Shown: one piece after another, positions 30,224-39,161 of the stretch | Layout of the letters: each line of letters begins with the position of its first letter | Numbering within the stretch: position 1 is the first letter of the stretch | Assembly (NCBI RefSeq): GCF_007989825.1 | Contig: NZ_BJUA01000004.1 | Coordinates: 186,001-250,000, forward strand | Direction of reading: 5' to 3' | DNA from: Cellulomonas persica | GTDB lineage: Bacteria > Actinomycetota > Actinomycetes > Actinomycetales > Cellulomonadaceae | DNA: 64,000 nucleotides | Translations under genes and position numbers: made by a program | The notes under the pieces: model-generated | Databases searched by the model: none | What the model was told of the DNA's origin: nothing | What the model saw: the letters and a program-made list of their open reading frames with translations, nothing else

Positions 30224-30649
30224 CCGTGCGCTCCTTCCCTGGTCGGGCGTGCCCGGTCGCGGTGAGGCGTGGCGTGCCTGGCGAGGCACCCCGCGAGCGT
30301 AGCGACCTCCTGTGACACCGCACACAGGTCACCGCGCTGTGCGCCGGTCTCGTGCCGCCGCCTGCTCGCGCTTGCGCGGGACGCGACCCGACCCCAGCCC
30401 TGGGCCCCAACCCCCGTATCCCCAGACCGCCGTCCGCCGCGCTCGTCGGGCCCGCTGCTCCGGCACGGTCGGTGGGCCGGCCGGGTGCCCGCGCCCGGGT
30501 CCTGTGCAGGTCGGCGTGGCGGTCCGCGGTCGGGCTGACGGGTCCGCCCGGGCACCGGGAGCGGCCGGTCAGCCGGGGCATCGAGAGAGCCGAGCGGCCC
30601 CACCACGGGGCGACGAGCGGGCGGGTGGGACGACGAGAGGAGGCGGCGC
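30224..30649. other. divergent regulatory region HAD/tad cluster
   Basis: About 426 bp without a gene. It should hold the promoters of the HAD gene and the tad operon. The clearest element is a CRP-like site at 30311-30326. The rest is C-rich with no recognised feature. Confidence 0.5.
30311..30326. promoter_or_regulatory. CRP/GlxR-like site
   Basis: TGTGACACCGCACACA resembles TGTGA-N6-TCACA with one mismatch in the right half and is part of a CCTGTG-N8-CACAGG inverted repeat. It lies between HAD and ssd promoters. Confidence 0.35.
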
Positions 30650-31543
30650 GTGAGGGCATCGGGCGAGCTCGAGGACTGGCAGGCCGAACGGCAGACCGGG
30701 GAGTGGCAGGCGAGCGACCGCTGGCCGCTGGCGGGGCCAGCGGTGGCGTCCCCGACCGCGTCCGCTCGGCCGGGTGCTCGCGTGATCGGTGTCGTGGGTG
30801 GCCGGGGCGGAGCGGGGGCGTCGACGTTCGCGGCCGCGCTCGCAGCACGGTTCGCCCGGCGCACGGCGACGGCCCTCGTCGACCTCGACCGGTGCGGAGC
30901 GGGCATCGACGTGCTGCTCGCGCTCGAGGACTCGGACGGCGTGCGCTGGCCCGACCTGACGTCGGCGCGCGGCGACGTCGACGGCGCACAGGTGCTCGCG
31001 CTGCTGCCACGCTGGGGCCCGTGCGCGGTGCTCAGCGCCGACCGGCGGCGTCCGACGTTCCCGGAGCCCGGTGTCGTCGCCGACGTGCTGCATGCGCTCG
31101 CCTGCGCGTGCGGGGTCGTCGTCGTGGACCTCGAGCGCGCCGGTGTCGTGACGGGGGAGTCCGTCGCCGCGGCGTGCGACGCGATCGTCGTGCTCGCGCC
31201 GCGGGACCTGCGCACCGTCGCCGGGGTGCTCGCGATGCGCGACCGGCTCGTCGGGCACGGCGCGCTCGTGGGGCTCGTCGCGTGCGGGCCTTCGCCCGGC
31301 GGGCTGAGCGCCGACGAGCTCTCGCACGCGGTCGACCTGCCGGTCCTCGCGCGGATGGGCGTCGACCGGCGCACAGCGGCGGCGACCGAGCGGGGTGGCG
31401 TGCCGCTGACCGGAGCGGTCGCCCGGGCCGCCGCGCGCGTGGCGCGAGCCGTCGGCACCGACCCGCCCGCGGGATCAGGCCTGGCGCACGGTGGGGCCGT
31501 GGCGGCGGGTGGCGTGCCTGCGCTGCGGCAGGGCGCGTGGTGA
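30650..31543 (+). CDS. ssd: TadZ/CpaE-like (Ssd) ParA-family protein
   Basis: 297 residues. After a 45-residue tail a ParA/MinD-like domain begins: VIGVVGGRGGAGASTFAAALAARFA. The deviant Walker A is altered, with Ala where the catalytic-loop Lys should be (GRGGAGAS), so ATP hydrolysis is doubtful, as in mycobacterial Ssd (Rv3660c). Such proteins place Tad machines or affect septum placement. GTG 30650 follows GAGAGGAGG. First gene of the tad operon; its TGA overlaps the tadA GTG. Confidence 0.85.
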   Translation: MRASGELEDWQAERQTGEWQASDRWPLAGPAVASPTASARPGARVIGVVGGRGGAGASTFAAALAARFARRTATALVDLDRCGAGIDVLLALEDSDGVRWPDLTSARGDVDGAQVLALLPRWGPCAVLSADRRRPTFPEPGVVADVLHALACACGVVVVDLERAGVVTGESVAAACDAIVVLAPRDLRTVAGVLAMRDRLVGHGALVGLVACGPSPGGLSADELSHAVDLPVLARMGVDRRTAAATERGGVPLTGAVARAAARVARAVGTDPPAGSGLAHGGAVAAGGVPALRQGAW

Positions 31544-32739
31544 GCGTCGTCGCCACGGCTCCCGTCGAGCCGGTGCTCGTCGCGGCGGACTTCGTCGATG
31601 CCGTCCGTGAGCGCGTGCAGCAGCTGCCTGCGGGGGAGCGCGCGCTCGGGACAGCGGTCGAGCTCGTCGCGCGCGAACGCGGCGCGGTGCTCGGCTCGGC
31701 GGTGCTGCCGGCCACGGTGCAGGCCGTGCGAGCGGCGATCTTCGGGGCCGGTCCGCTGCAGCCGTTCCTCGACGACCCTCGCGTCAGCGACGTGCTCGTC
31801 AACGGTCCGCGCGACGTGTGGGTCGAGCTCGACGGGCGGCTGATCCGCACGGACGTGGACCTCGGTTCCGAGCAGGACGTGCGCGCGCTCGCGGTGCGTC
31901 TGGCGGCTGCGGGCGGGCAGCGCCTCGACGACGGTGCTCCGACGGTCGACGCGCGCCTGCCCGACGGCACGCGCCTGCACGCGGTGCTGCCGCCCGTCGC
32001 CGGTGGGAGCGCGCTGCTGAGCCTGCGCGTCGTGCGCTCGCGCGCGCTGTCGATGGACGAGCTGGTCCGGGTCGGGACGGTTCCGCGTGAGCTCGCCGGT
32101 GTCGTGCGCGCGCTCGTCGACGCCCGCGCGAACCTGCTGGTCTCGGGCGCCACCGGCGCGGGCAAGACCACTCTGCTGGCGGCGCTGCTCTCGTGGGCAC
32201 GGCACGACGAGCGCATCGTCGTCATCGAGGAGGCCGGAGAGCTCGCGCCCGACCACCCGCACGTCGTGCGGCTCCTGGCCCGCCGCGCGAACGTCGAGGG
32301 CGTCGGCCGGGTCGACCTGGCCGAGCTCGTGCGGCAGGCGCTACGGATGCGACCGGACCGGATCGTGCTCGGCGAGTGCCGGGGCGCCGAGGTCCGCGAG
32401 GTCATGGCCGCGCTGAACACCGGGCACGACGGCGGGTGCGCGACCGTGCACGCCAACACGGCGGCCGACGTCCCCGCCCGGCTCGAGGCGCTCGCCGCTC
32501 TCGCGGGCCTGAGCCGCGACGCGACCGCCGCGCAGGCGTCCGCCGCGTTCGACGCGGTGCTGCACCTGCGGCGGTCGGGTCCAGGCCGGACGCGCCGGAT
32601 GCTCGCCGAGATCGCGGTCGTGCAGCGTGGGCGCGACGGTCTGGAGGCCGTGACGGCGGTCGCGGTCGGACCGTCCGGCGCGGTCGCACGCGGACCCGGG
32701 TGGGCACGGCTCGCGGCACGTCTGGAGCCCGCGACGTGA
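31540..32739 (+). CDS. tadA: TadA-type secretion ATPase
   Basis: 399-residue hexameric ATPase that powers Flp/Tad pilus assembly. An N-terminal domain has AIFGAGPLQPFLDDPRVSDV. Walker A is SGATGAGKT (202-210), the Asp box is VVIEEAGEL, and Walker B is RPDRIVLGECRGAEV, followed by HDGGCATVHANTAADVPARL (His box). The GTG at 31540 is within GTGA, overlapping the ssd stop. All catalytic motifs are intact, unlike its TadZ partner. Confidence 0.94.
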   Translation: MSVVATAPVEPVLVAADFVDAVRERVQQLPAGERALGTAVELVARERGAVLGSAVLPATVQAVRAAIFGAGPLQPFLDDPRVSDVLVNGPRDVWVELDGRLIRTDVDLGSEQDVRALAVRLAAAGGQRLDDGAPTVDARLPDGTRLHAVLPPVAGGSALLSLRVVRSRALSMDELVRVGTVPRELAGVVRALVDARANLLVSGATGAGKTTLLAALLSWARHDERIVVIEEAGELAPDHPHVVRLLARRANVEGVGRVDLAELVRQALRMRPDRIVLGECRGAEVREVMAALNTGHDGGCATVHANTAADVPARLEALAALAGLSRDATAAQASAAFDAVLHLRRSGPGRTRRMLAEIAVVQRGRDGLEAVTAVAVGPSGAVARGPGWARLAARLEPAT

Positions 32740-33566
32740 GCGCCGCCGTGGGCGTCGCCGTCGCCCTCGCGGTGCTCGCGGTCGGCGGTCCGCCCGGCCG
32801 GCCCCCGGTCCGCTCCGCGGCTGCGCCGCACCTCGACGAGGACGCTCCGTCGACGCACCCGGGCAGGGGCCTCGACGGGCTGCTGGTGGCGGTCGCCGCG
32901 CAGCTGCGGTCCGGACGCGCGCCGCACGACGCGTGGCAGACCGCGCTCGGCGTCCCGCTCGACGGTGATGTGCCGGCCGTCGAGGCGCTCGTCGCGGCCT
33001 GCGGTCCGGACGGTGGCCAGTCGCGCGGGCGCAGGAGCGACGGCCGACGAGGAGCGGCGCGCAGAGGGCCCGGCCCCCGACAGCCAGGACGGTCGCGCGG
33101 CACCGGAGCGCGCGCACGCCGGGGCGGGGTCGCCGCGCGCGAGCGGCAGCGGCTCGTCGAGCGGGCGACCGCCGTGGTCGTGGCGGCGCGGACCGCGCAC
33201 GAGCTCGGGGCGCCGCTCGTCGGGGTGCTCGAACGCGTCACCGAGTCCCTCGCCGCGGACGCCGCGGAGCGGGACGACCTCGAAGCGGCGCTGGCCGGGC
33301 CCCGGGCGACCGCGCGCGTGCTCGGATGGTTGCCGCTGCTCGGCGTCGCCCTCGGCACGTTGCTCGGCGCCGACCCGGTCGGCGTCCTGCTCGGCGGCGG
33401 ACTCGGCACGACCGCGGGCCTGCTCGGCGTGCTCCTGCTCGTCGTCGGACGGCGTTGGACGGCGCACCTGCTCGCGAGCGCCGCCCGGGGGGCGAGCGCG
33501 CCACCGCGAGGGCGCAGGTGGTCGCGACGCCCGGTGCCCGGCCGCGTCCGGCTGACGCGGTCCTGA
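32736..33566 (+). CDS. tadB: TadB-like inner-membrane platform protein (T2SSF)
   Basis: 276 residues. GLDGLLVAVAAQLRSGRAPHDAWQTALG and later LVERATAVVVAARTAHELGAPLVGVLERVTESL match the cytoplasmic helical repeat of T2SSF proteins; two or three TM segments follow (VLGWLPLLGVALGTLLGA, LGTTAGLLGVLLLVV). An Arg/Gly-rich insert at about 95-130 looks disordered. GTG 32736 overlaps the tadA stop in GTGA. Works with TadC to drive pilin insertion. Confidence 0.85.
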   Translation: MSAAVGVAVALAVLAVGGPPGRPPVRSAAAPHLDEDAPSTHPGRGLDGLLVAVAAQLRSGRAPHDAWQTALGVPLDGDVPAVEALVAACGPDGGQSRGRRSDGRRGAARRGPGPRQPGRSRGTGARARRGGVAARERQRLVERATAVVVAARTAHELGAPLVGVLERVTESLAADAAERDDLEAALAGPRATARVLGWLPLLGVALGTLLGADPVGVLLGGGLGTTAGLLGVLLLVVGRRWTAHLLASAARGASAPPRGRRWSRRPVPGRVRLTRS

Positions 33567-33567
33567 C

Positions 33568-34128
33568 GTGGAGCTCGCGCTCGTCCTGTCCCTCGTCCTC
33601 GCGGTCGGGCCGTGGACCGTCCGGCCCGTGCTCGGCGGTGGAGGTGCCCGCTCGTCGTCGCGGCGCGCTCGCCGTGCGCTGCGGCCGACCGAGATCGACG
33701 GCGTGCTGCTGCTCGACCTGCTCGACGCCGCGGTCGCGTCGGGGGCCGCACTGCCCCGCGCGCTGCACGCGGTCGGCCGTGCGGCGGGCGGGGAAGCGGG
33801 GCGCGCGCTCGACGCGGCGGGGACCGCGCTCGTGCTCGGCGCGTCGTGGTCCGCGGCGTGGGCCGACGCACCGGACGGGGCGCTCGACGTGCGGGACTGT
33901 CTCGCGGACGCGTGGCAGACCGGAGCGGCACCGGGACCCGCGCTGCGCTCGCGGTCGGCTGCGATCCGGCGGGAGCGGCGGCGTCGGGCGCGGTCCGCCG
34001 GGGCCGCGCTCGGAGTGCATCTCGTCCTGCCGCTGGGCCTGTGCTTCCTGCCTGCGTTCGCGCTGCTCGGGCTGGCCCCGCTCGTGCTCGGCCTCGGCTC
34101 CGGACTGCTCGACGGGGTGCTGCCGTGA
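33568..34128 (+). CDS. tadC: TadC-like platform protein (T2SSF), short
   Basis: 186 residues. LLLDLLDAAVASGAALPRALHAVGRAAGG is the T2SSF helical pair, then ALRSRSAAIRRERRRRARSAGAALGVHLVLPLGLCFLPAFALLGLAPLVLGL gives the two C-terminal TM segments. It is shorter than proteobacterial TadC but usual for actinobacterial clusters. The GTG start at 33568 lies two bases after the tadB TGA. Confidence 0.85.
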   Translation: MELALVLSLVLAVGPWTVRPVLGGGGARSSSRRARRALRPTEIDGVLLLDLLDAAVASGAALPRALHAVGRAAGGEAGRALDAAGTALVLGASWSAAWADAPDGALDVRDCLADAWQTGAAPGPALRSRSAAIRRERRRRARSAGAALGVHLVLPLGLCFLPAFALLGLAPLVLGLGSGLLDGVLP

Positions 34129-34314
34129 GGTCGGCACGTCGCCGAACCGTCCCCAGGTCACGTCGGCACGGGTCTCGCCCCCAGATCGCGACCGGGCCGC
34201 CCCGTGGCCCGGACGAGCTCGCGACGCTGGCCCGGCCCGGCACCGGTCGGGCGGGCACGGGTCGCGTGCCCTCACATCAGGGCCGACCTCGGGTCGGCGG
34301 ACAGGAGGTGCCGG

Positions 34315-34659
34315 ATGCGCGGCACAGCACTGCAGGCGCGCCCCGCGGACGAGGCGGGGTGCGCGCGGGAGGACGCGGGGCTCGCACGGGAGGTGGTAGC
34401 GACGGACGCGGAGCACGCCGAGTCGGCGTCGGCACGCTACCGGCGGTGGCGTACGCGGCGGCCGTCGAGCGGGTGGGTGCCGGCGCGGGTCGCCCGTCGC
34501 GTCACGCGGGGCGCGCACGACGCCGGCATGGCCACCGCCGAGTACGCGATCGCGACGCTCGCCGCGGTGGGCTTCGCCGGGCTGCTCGTCGTGATCCTCA
34601 AGGGCAACGAGGTCAAGGGTCTGCTCGGCGGGATCATCAAGCAGGCGTTGTCCCTGTGA
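34315..34659 (+). CDS. Flp-like pilin, DUF4244 family, with unusually long leader
   Basis: 114 residues. A basic and acidic leader of about 71 residues ends at DAG, followed by MATAEYAIATLAAVGFAGLLVVILK. Gly at -1 and Glu at +5 next to Tyr fit a prepilin-peptidase site, and the hydrophobic helix with a short tail forms a mature pilin of about 43 residues. AGGAGGTG at 34303-34310 sets the ATG at 34315. The 186 bp after tadC hold no gene. No prepilin peptidase gene is in the cluster, so processing must come from elsewhere (inference). Confidence 0.85.
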   Translation: MRGTALQARPADEAGCAREDAGLAREVVATDAEHAESASARYRRWRTRRPSSGWVPARVARRVTRGAHDAGMATAEYAIATLAAVGFAGLLVVILKGNEVKGLLGGIIKQALSL

Positions 34660-35000
34660 GGCGCGGGCAGGCCGACCGCGGGTCGGTGACGGCGGAGCTC
34701 GCGGTCGGCCTGCCCGCGGTCGTCCTGCTCCTGCTCGTCGTGCTCGGTGCGGGCGCGGCGGGCGTGGTGCAGCAGCGCTGCGCCGAGGCGGCCCGTACGG
34801 GTGCGCGCCTCGCGGCGCTCGGTGAGGACGACGGTGCCGTGGTCGACGCCTCGCGTCGTGTGGCGGGTGACGCCGCGAGCGTCACGGTCACGCACGACGA
34901 GGGCTGGGTGACGGTCGTCGTCGCAGGCTCGCTCCCGGTCGCCGGGATCGGCCAGGCGGTCACCGTGAGCGGCCGCGCGACCGCGTGGGTCGAGCCGTGA
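34656..35000 (+). CDS. tadE: TadE-like pseudopilin
   Basis: 114 residues: GSVTAELAVGLPAVVLLLLVVLGAGAAGVVQQRCAEAARTGARLAALGE. The AEL with a hydrophobic helix is the TadE pseudopilin pattern (Glu at +5 of the mature start), and a small beta-rich outer domain follows. GTG 34656 lies inside GTGA overlapping the pilin stop. Homologue of Rv3655c by position and pattern. Confidence 0.85.
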   Translation: MRRGQADRGSVTAELAVGLPAVVLLLLVVLGAGAAGVVQQRCAEAARTGARLAALGEDDGAVVDASRRVAGDAASVTVTHDEGWVTVVVAGSLPVAGIGQAVTVSGRATAWVEP

Positions 35001-35474
35001 CGCCGACGCGGCGCCTCGACCTGCACGACGACCGCGGGGCCGGGACGGCGCTGCTCCTCGCGGTCGTGCTCGTCGCGCTGCTGACCGCCGCCGGGCTGGC
35101 GACGGTCGCGGCGGCCCATGCGGCGCGCGGACGAGCCCAGGCTGCGGCCGACCTGTCGGCGCTCGCCGCCGCGACGCACGTGCAGCGCGGGTACGACGAC
35201 GCGGCGGCGTGCGCGCTCGCCGGCCGCGTCGCGGACCGCAACGGCGCGCGGCTGCTCGCGTGCGTCGTGAGCGGCGGGTCGGTCGTCGAGGTGTCGGTCG
35301 GCGCTCCGGCACCCGGCGCCACGGCGCGGGCACACGCACGGGCCGGTCCGCGGCCTGCGGGCTCGCAGCGCCCCGCCGCGAGCGCGGAGGCGAGCGTTCC
35401 ACGCGTCCCACCCGGACGAGCGGTTGCCGGGACCCTCGGGTCCGAGCGCGGCGACCGTGACGTGGGCGACCGAC
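34997..35474 (+). CDS. TadG/Rv3654c-like protein with no natural stop (3' end estimated)
   Basis: GTG 34997 overlaps the tadE stop (GTGA). The first 115 residues are convincing: RGAGTALLLAVVLVALLTAAGLATVAAAHAARGRAQAAADLSALAAAT is the TM helix and helical segment of Rv3654c-like proteins, and a Cys-containing domain ends in RAHARAG, where relatives stop. Here the frame stays open far past that point and only meets a stop at 38128, antisense to the whole helicase gene. The end at 35474 is my estimate just before the helicase. A nearby stop at 35458-35460 is in another frame, so a frameshift or lost stop is possible. Confidence 0.6.
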
Positions 35475-35476
35475 GC

Positions 35477-37897
35477 TCAGGTGGCCGCGTGCCGCAGGAC
35501 CGTGTCGAGGAGGCGGAGGGCGGCCGCCTTGTCGAGCGGGTGGTTGGCGTTGCCGCACTTGGGCGACTGCACGCACGCGGGACAGCCGGTCGCACAGCGG
35601 CACCCCGCGATCGCGTCGCGGGTCGCGGTGAGCCACGTCGCGCCCAGGTGGAACCCGCGTTCGGCGAAGCCCGCGCCGCCCGGGTGGGCGTCGTGCACGA
35701 AGACGGTGGCCTCGCCGGTGTCCGGGTGCAGCGCGGTGGACAGCCCGCCGAGGTCCCAGCGGTCGCACGTCGCGAGCAGGGGCAGCAGCCCGATGGAGGC
35801 GTGCTCGGCGGCGTGCAGCGCGCCCGGCAGCGCCTCGAGCGTCACGCCCGCCTCGTCGAGCACGGAGGCGGGGACGGTCCACCACACCGACGACGTGCGC
35901 AGCGTGCGCGGCGGCAGGTCGAGGTCCTCGTAGCCGAGCACGCGCAGGTCGGGCAGGTGCTTGCGGTGGAAGCCGAGCACCTGCGACGTCACGTCGACGG
36001 TGCCGAGGTACCACGCGACGGGACCCCAGGACCGCTCGTCGTGCACGTCGACGATCGCCGTGGTCGTCAGCCACTTGGCCCACGTCCCGAAGTCCACGTC
36101 GCGGCGCGTGGCGAGCGCGACGTCGTCGGCCTGGTGGAGCTCGTCGACGACGAACGTCGCGCCCTGGTGCACGTAGACCGCTCCGGGGTGCAGGGTCGCG
36201 TCGGCGGCTGCGGCGTCGACCGTGCCGAGCACGCGGCCGGTGTCGGTCTCGACCACGCGCACGGGGTTGCCGCCCGCGCCGCGCAGGTCCGTCAGTCGAG
36301 AGGCGGGTTCGGTGTGCGTCCAGTACCAGCCCGACGAGCGTCGGCGCAGCACCCCGTGCTCCACGAGGTCGTCGAGCACGGCCAGCGCGCGGTCGCCGAA
36401 CAGGGGCAGCTCCTCGGCGCGCACGGGCCGCTCGGCGGCTGCCGCGCACAGGTGCGGGGCCAGCACGTACGGGTTGGTCGGGTCGAAAGCGGTGGCCTCG
36501 ACCGCGGTGTCGAGCACCGCCTCGGGGTGGTGCACGAGGTAGGTGTCGAGCGGGTCCTCGCGCGCGACCAGAGCGACGAGCCCGTCGGCTCCCGCGCGCC
36601 CGGCACGGCCCGCCTGCTGCCAGAACGACACGCGCGTGCCCGGCCAGCCCGCGATGAGCACCGCGTCGAGACCCGAGATGTCGACGCCGAGCTCGAGCGC
36701 GTTCGTGGTGGCCAGCGCGCGCAACGAGCCGGACCGGATCGCCTGCTCGAGCGCTCGCCGTTCCTCCGGCAGGTACCCGCCGCGGTACGCCTGGACCGCC
36801 CCGCGCAGCGACGGGTCCACGTGCCCGACGTGCTCGCGCGTCGCGGTCGCGACCGACTCCGCGGCCCGGCGCGACCGCGTGAAGGCGAGCGTGCGACCGC
36901 CGTGCGCGACGAGGTCCGCCAGCAAGTCCGCGACCTCGGCGGTCGCGGTGCGACGAGGCCGGGTCTCGGGCTCGCCCGGGGTGGCCCACGGGTCCTCGTC
37001 GGGCAGGAGCGAGGCCCACGGGGTGCTCGCGTCGGGGCCGTACCCGGGCAGCTCGGGCGGCTCCCACAGCACGACGGTCTTGCGGCCCGCGGGGGAGGTG
37101 TCGTCGCTGACGGCCTCGACCTCGTCCGGGTCCACGCCCAGCAGCCGCGCCGCGCTGGCTGCCGGGTCGGCGGTGGTCGCGGAGGCCAGGACGAACGTCG
37201 GCGAGGCGCCGTACGCCGCGGCGAGGCGGCGCAGCCGGCGCAGGACCAGCGCGACGTGCGCGCCGAACACCCCGCGGAACGCATGGCACTCGTCGAGCAC
37301 GACGTACCGCAGCGACGCGAGCAGACGCGACCAGCGCTCGTGCTGCGGCAGGAAGGAGAAGTGCAGGAAGTCGGGGTTGGTCAGGACCACGTCGGCGTGG
37401 TCCCGCACCCAGCGGCGCTCGTCGGTCGAGGTGTCGCCGTCGCACGTGGCCACCCGGACGTCGCGCACCTGGGCTGCGGTCAGGAGGCGCTCGAGCGCGG
37501 AGAGCTGGTCGGCCGCGAGCGCCTTGGTCGGGCACAGGTACAGGACGCTCGCGCGGCGGCGGGCGGACTCGATCCGCCCCGGGTCGAGCGACGCCTCGGC
37601 GGCCCGGCCCCGCACGGCGGACAGCGCGGGCAGCCAGTACGCGAGGGACTTGCCCGAGCCGGTCGAGGTCGCCAGCACGGTGTGCCGCCCGGACCAGGCG
37701 GCCTGCGCGGCCTGCACCTGGTGGCGCCACGGCGACTCGACGCCCAGCGCGCGGTACCCGCGCACGAGGTCGGTGTCGGCCCACGTCGGCCACGGCTCGC
37801 GCACGCCCTCGCGGGCGGGCAGGTGGCGCACGTGGGTCGCGCGCTCGGCTCGTCGTCCACCGGCGAGCAGCACGTCGAGCAGCTCGTCGGACTCCAC
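35477..37897 (-). CDS. DEAD/DEAH-box helicase with C-terminal DUF1998 (MrfA/YprA-like)
   Basis: 806 residues. SPWRHQVQAAQAAWSGRHTVLATSTGSGKSLAYWLPAL holds the Q-region and Walker A. VLDECHAF is the DEAH variant. LASATTADP is motif III. QAYRGGYLPEERRALEQAIRSG and FWQQAGRAGRAGADGLVALV are motifs IV to VI. The C-terminal domain has four Cys in CRCATGCPACVQSPKC, a metal site of the MrfA class, DNA-repair helicases. GTG 37897 six bases after GAGCAT suggests a leaderless transcript. Homologue of Rv3649, also next to tad genes in Mycobacterium. Confidence 0.92.
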   Translation of the reverse strand: MESDELLDVLLAGGRRAERATHVRHLPAREGVREPWPTWADTDLVRGYRALGVESPWRHQVQAAQAAWSGRHTVLATSTGSGKSLAYWLPALSAVRGRAAEASLDPGRIESARRRASVLYLCPTKALAADQLSALERLLTAAQVRDVRVATCDGDTSTDERRWVRDHADVVLTNPDFLHFSFLPQHERWSRLLASLRYVVLDECHAFRGVFGAHVALVLRRLRRLAAAYGASPTFVLASATTADPAASAARLLGVDPDEVEAVSDDTSPAGRKTVVLWEPPELPGYGPDASTPWASLLPDEDPWATPGEPETRPRRTATAEVADLLADLVAHGGRTLAFTRSRRAAESVATATREHVGHVDPSLRGAVQAYRGGYLPEERRALEQAIRSGSLRALATTNALELGVDISGLDAVLIAGWPGTRVSFWQQAGRAGRAGADGLVALVAREDPLDTYLVHHPEAVLDTAVEATAFDPTNPYVLAPHLCAAAAERPVRAEELPLFGDRALAVLDDLVEHGVLRRRSSGWYWTHTEPASRLTDLRGAGGNPVRVVETDTGRVLGTVDAAAADATLHPGAVYVHQGATFVVDELHQADDVALATRRDVDFGTWAKWLTTTAIVDVHDERSWGPVAWYLGTVDVTSQVLGFHRKHLPDLRVLGYEDLDLPPRTLRTSSVWWTVPASVLDEAGVTLEALPGALHAAEHASIGLLPLLATCDRWDLGGLSTALHPDTGEATVFVHDAHPGGAGFAERGFHLGATWLTATRDAIAGCRCATGCPACVQSPKCGNANHPLDKAAALRLLDTVLRHAAT

Positions 37898-38051
37898 ACG
37901 ACCATGCTCGCACCCGCACGAGGGTGCTCCGGCCGCAGCCACCGGGTGACCGTCGCGCGTCGCGGCGACCGTCGTCCGGCGGTGCCGACCCTCACCGGGT
38001 CGGCGGTCCAGGGACCCGGGGAGCCTCACCCGGCGACCGGGATCGGGAACA

Positions 38052-39035
38052 TCACAGGGCGACAGGGTCGAGCTGGGTCGTGCCGCAGTCGCCGGCGAGG
38101 ACGCGGCGCCGGTGCTCGCTCGGGCTGACGCCGCGCACGCGCGTGAACGCCGCGCTCAGCGCGTACGGCGAGCCGTAGCCGACGGCGCGTGCGACCGACG
38201 CGAGCGTCGCGTCCGGGTCGAGCAGCAGGTCCGCCGCGAGGTCGAGCCGCCAACCGGTCAGGTACGTCACGGGCGGCTCGCCGACGAGCGCGGTGAACCG
38301 CCGAGCGAACGCCGCGCGCGACAACCCGGCCTCACGGGCCAGGCCCTCGAGCGTCCACGGGTGCGCGGGGTCGTCGTGGACACGCCGCAGCACGGCCCCC
38401 ACCACCGGGTCGCCGCCCGCGCGGTACCAGCCGGGCGCCCCCGGGTGCGCGAGCCGGCTGCGCAGGCAGGACAGGAGGATGAGGTCGAGCAGACGATCGC
38501 CCGCGGCGTCCTGGCCCGGCAGGTCCTGGGTGATCTCCCGGGCGAGCAGGTCGACGAGCACGGGGTCGACCTCGCCGCGGCGCACCACCGAGCGGGCGGG
38601 CAGCGTGCGCAGCACCCGGCGGCCCACGGCGCTGTCCGTCAGGTACGTCCCCGTGAGCAGGACCGTCTCGCCGTCGAGGTCGTTGCCCCACGTGCGTGCT
38701 CCGAGCTCGCGCATCCGCGACGGGACGCCCTCGACCGGGCGACACACGTCCGGCTCGGGGCCGATGACGATCTGCGGTGCCGTGGTCGGGGAGTCCGCGA
38801 CGACGTACACGCCTCCGCCCCGCAGCACGGCCACGTCGCCGGGGCCCAGGTGCTCGCCGGGGTCGTCGGCCGTGGGTGCCGGCGGGCCGATCCACGCGGA
38901 CCCGCGCAGCACCGGGACGAGCGTGAGCGGCGACTCGTCCTGGAGCCGGAGCGACCAGGGAGCGCGTAGATGCACCCGCAGGAGGAACGCGCCGCGCGCT
39001 CGCGGCCCGTCGAGCAGCCCACCGACGACGTCCAT
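38052..39035 (-). CDS. AraC-family regulator with N-terminal cupin
   Basis: 327 residues. Residues 1-200 carry a cupin-like sensor (LTLVPVLRGSAWI, GDVAVLRGGGVYVV). The C-terminal domain has two helix-turn-helices: WTLEGLAREAGLSRAAFARRF and ASVARAVGYGSPYALSAAFTRVRGVSPSEHRRR. ATG 39035; no strong ribosome site. It is divergent from an NmrA-like gene, its likely target. GAGACG and two CGTCTC elements lie between them. The inducer is unknown. Confidence 0.9.
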   Translation of the reverse strand: MDVVGGLLDGPRARGAFLLRVHLRAPWSLRLQDESPLTLVPVLRGSAWIGPPAPTADDPGEHLGPGDVAVLRGGGVYVVADSPTTAPQIVIGPEPDVCRPVEGVPSRMRELGARTWGNDLDGETVLLTGTYLTDSAVGRRVLRTLPARSVVRRGEVDPVLVDLLAREITQDLPGQDAAGDRLLDLILLSCLRSRLAHPGAPGWYRAGGDPVVGAVLRRVHDDPAHPWTLEGLAREAGLSRAAFARRFTALVGEPPVTYLTGWRLDLAADLLLDPDATLASVARAVGYGSPYALSAAFTRVRGVSPSEHRRRVLAGDCGTTQLDPVAL

Positions 39036-39052
39036 GGCCGGACCCTAGCGGT

Positions 39053-39098
39053 GAGACGGTCGCGTATGAAGATGCGTCTCTCGACCATGGAACGTCTC
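39053..39098. promoter_or_regulatory. candidate AraC half-sites
   Basis: GAGACG (39053-39058) and CGTCTC at 39075-39080 and 39093-39098. The last two are direct repeats 18 bp apart, a spacing close to two DNA turns. They sit in the AraC/NmrA divergent region. Confidence 0.3.
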
Positions 39099-39161
39099 GC
39101 CGCCGCCCGGTTTGCTCGGAGTTGTGGCCACAGGGGCCACAGGACCGCGAGGAGAGTCACC

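Noticed and set aside
35475..38128. Long open frame continuing the TadG-like gene on the plus strand
   Set aside because: It is antisense to a well-conserved helicase and reads as Arg/Gly/Val low complexity, as expected from high-GC reverse frames.
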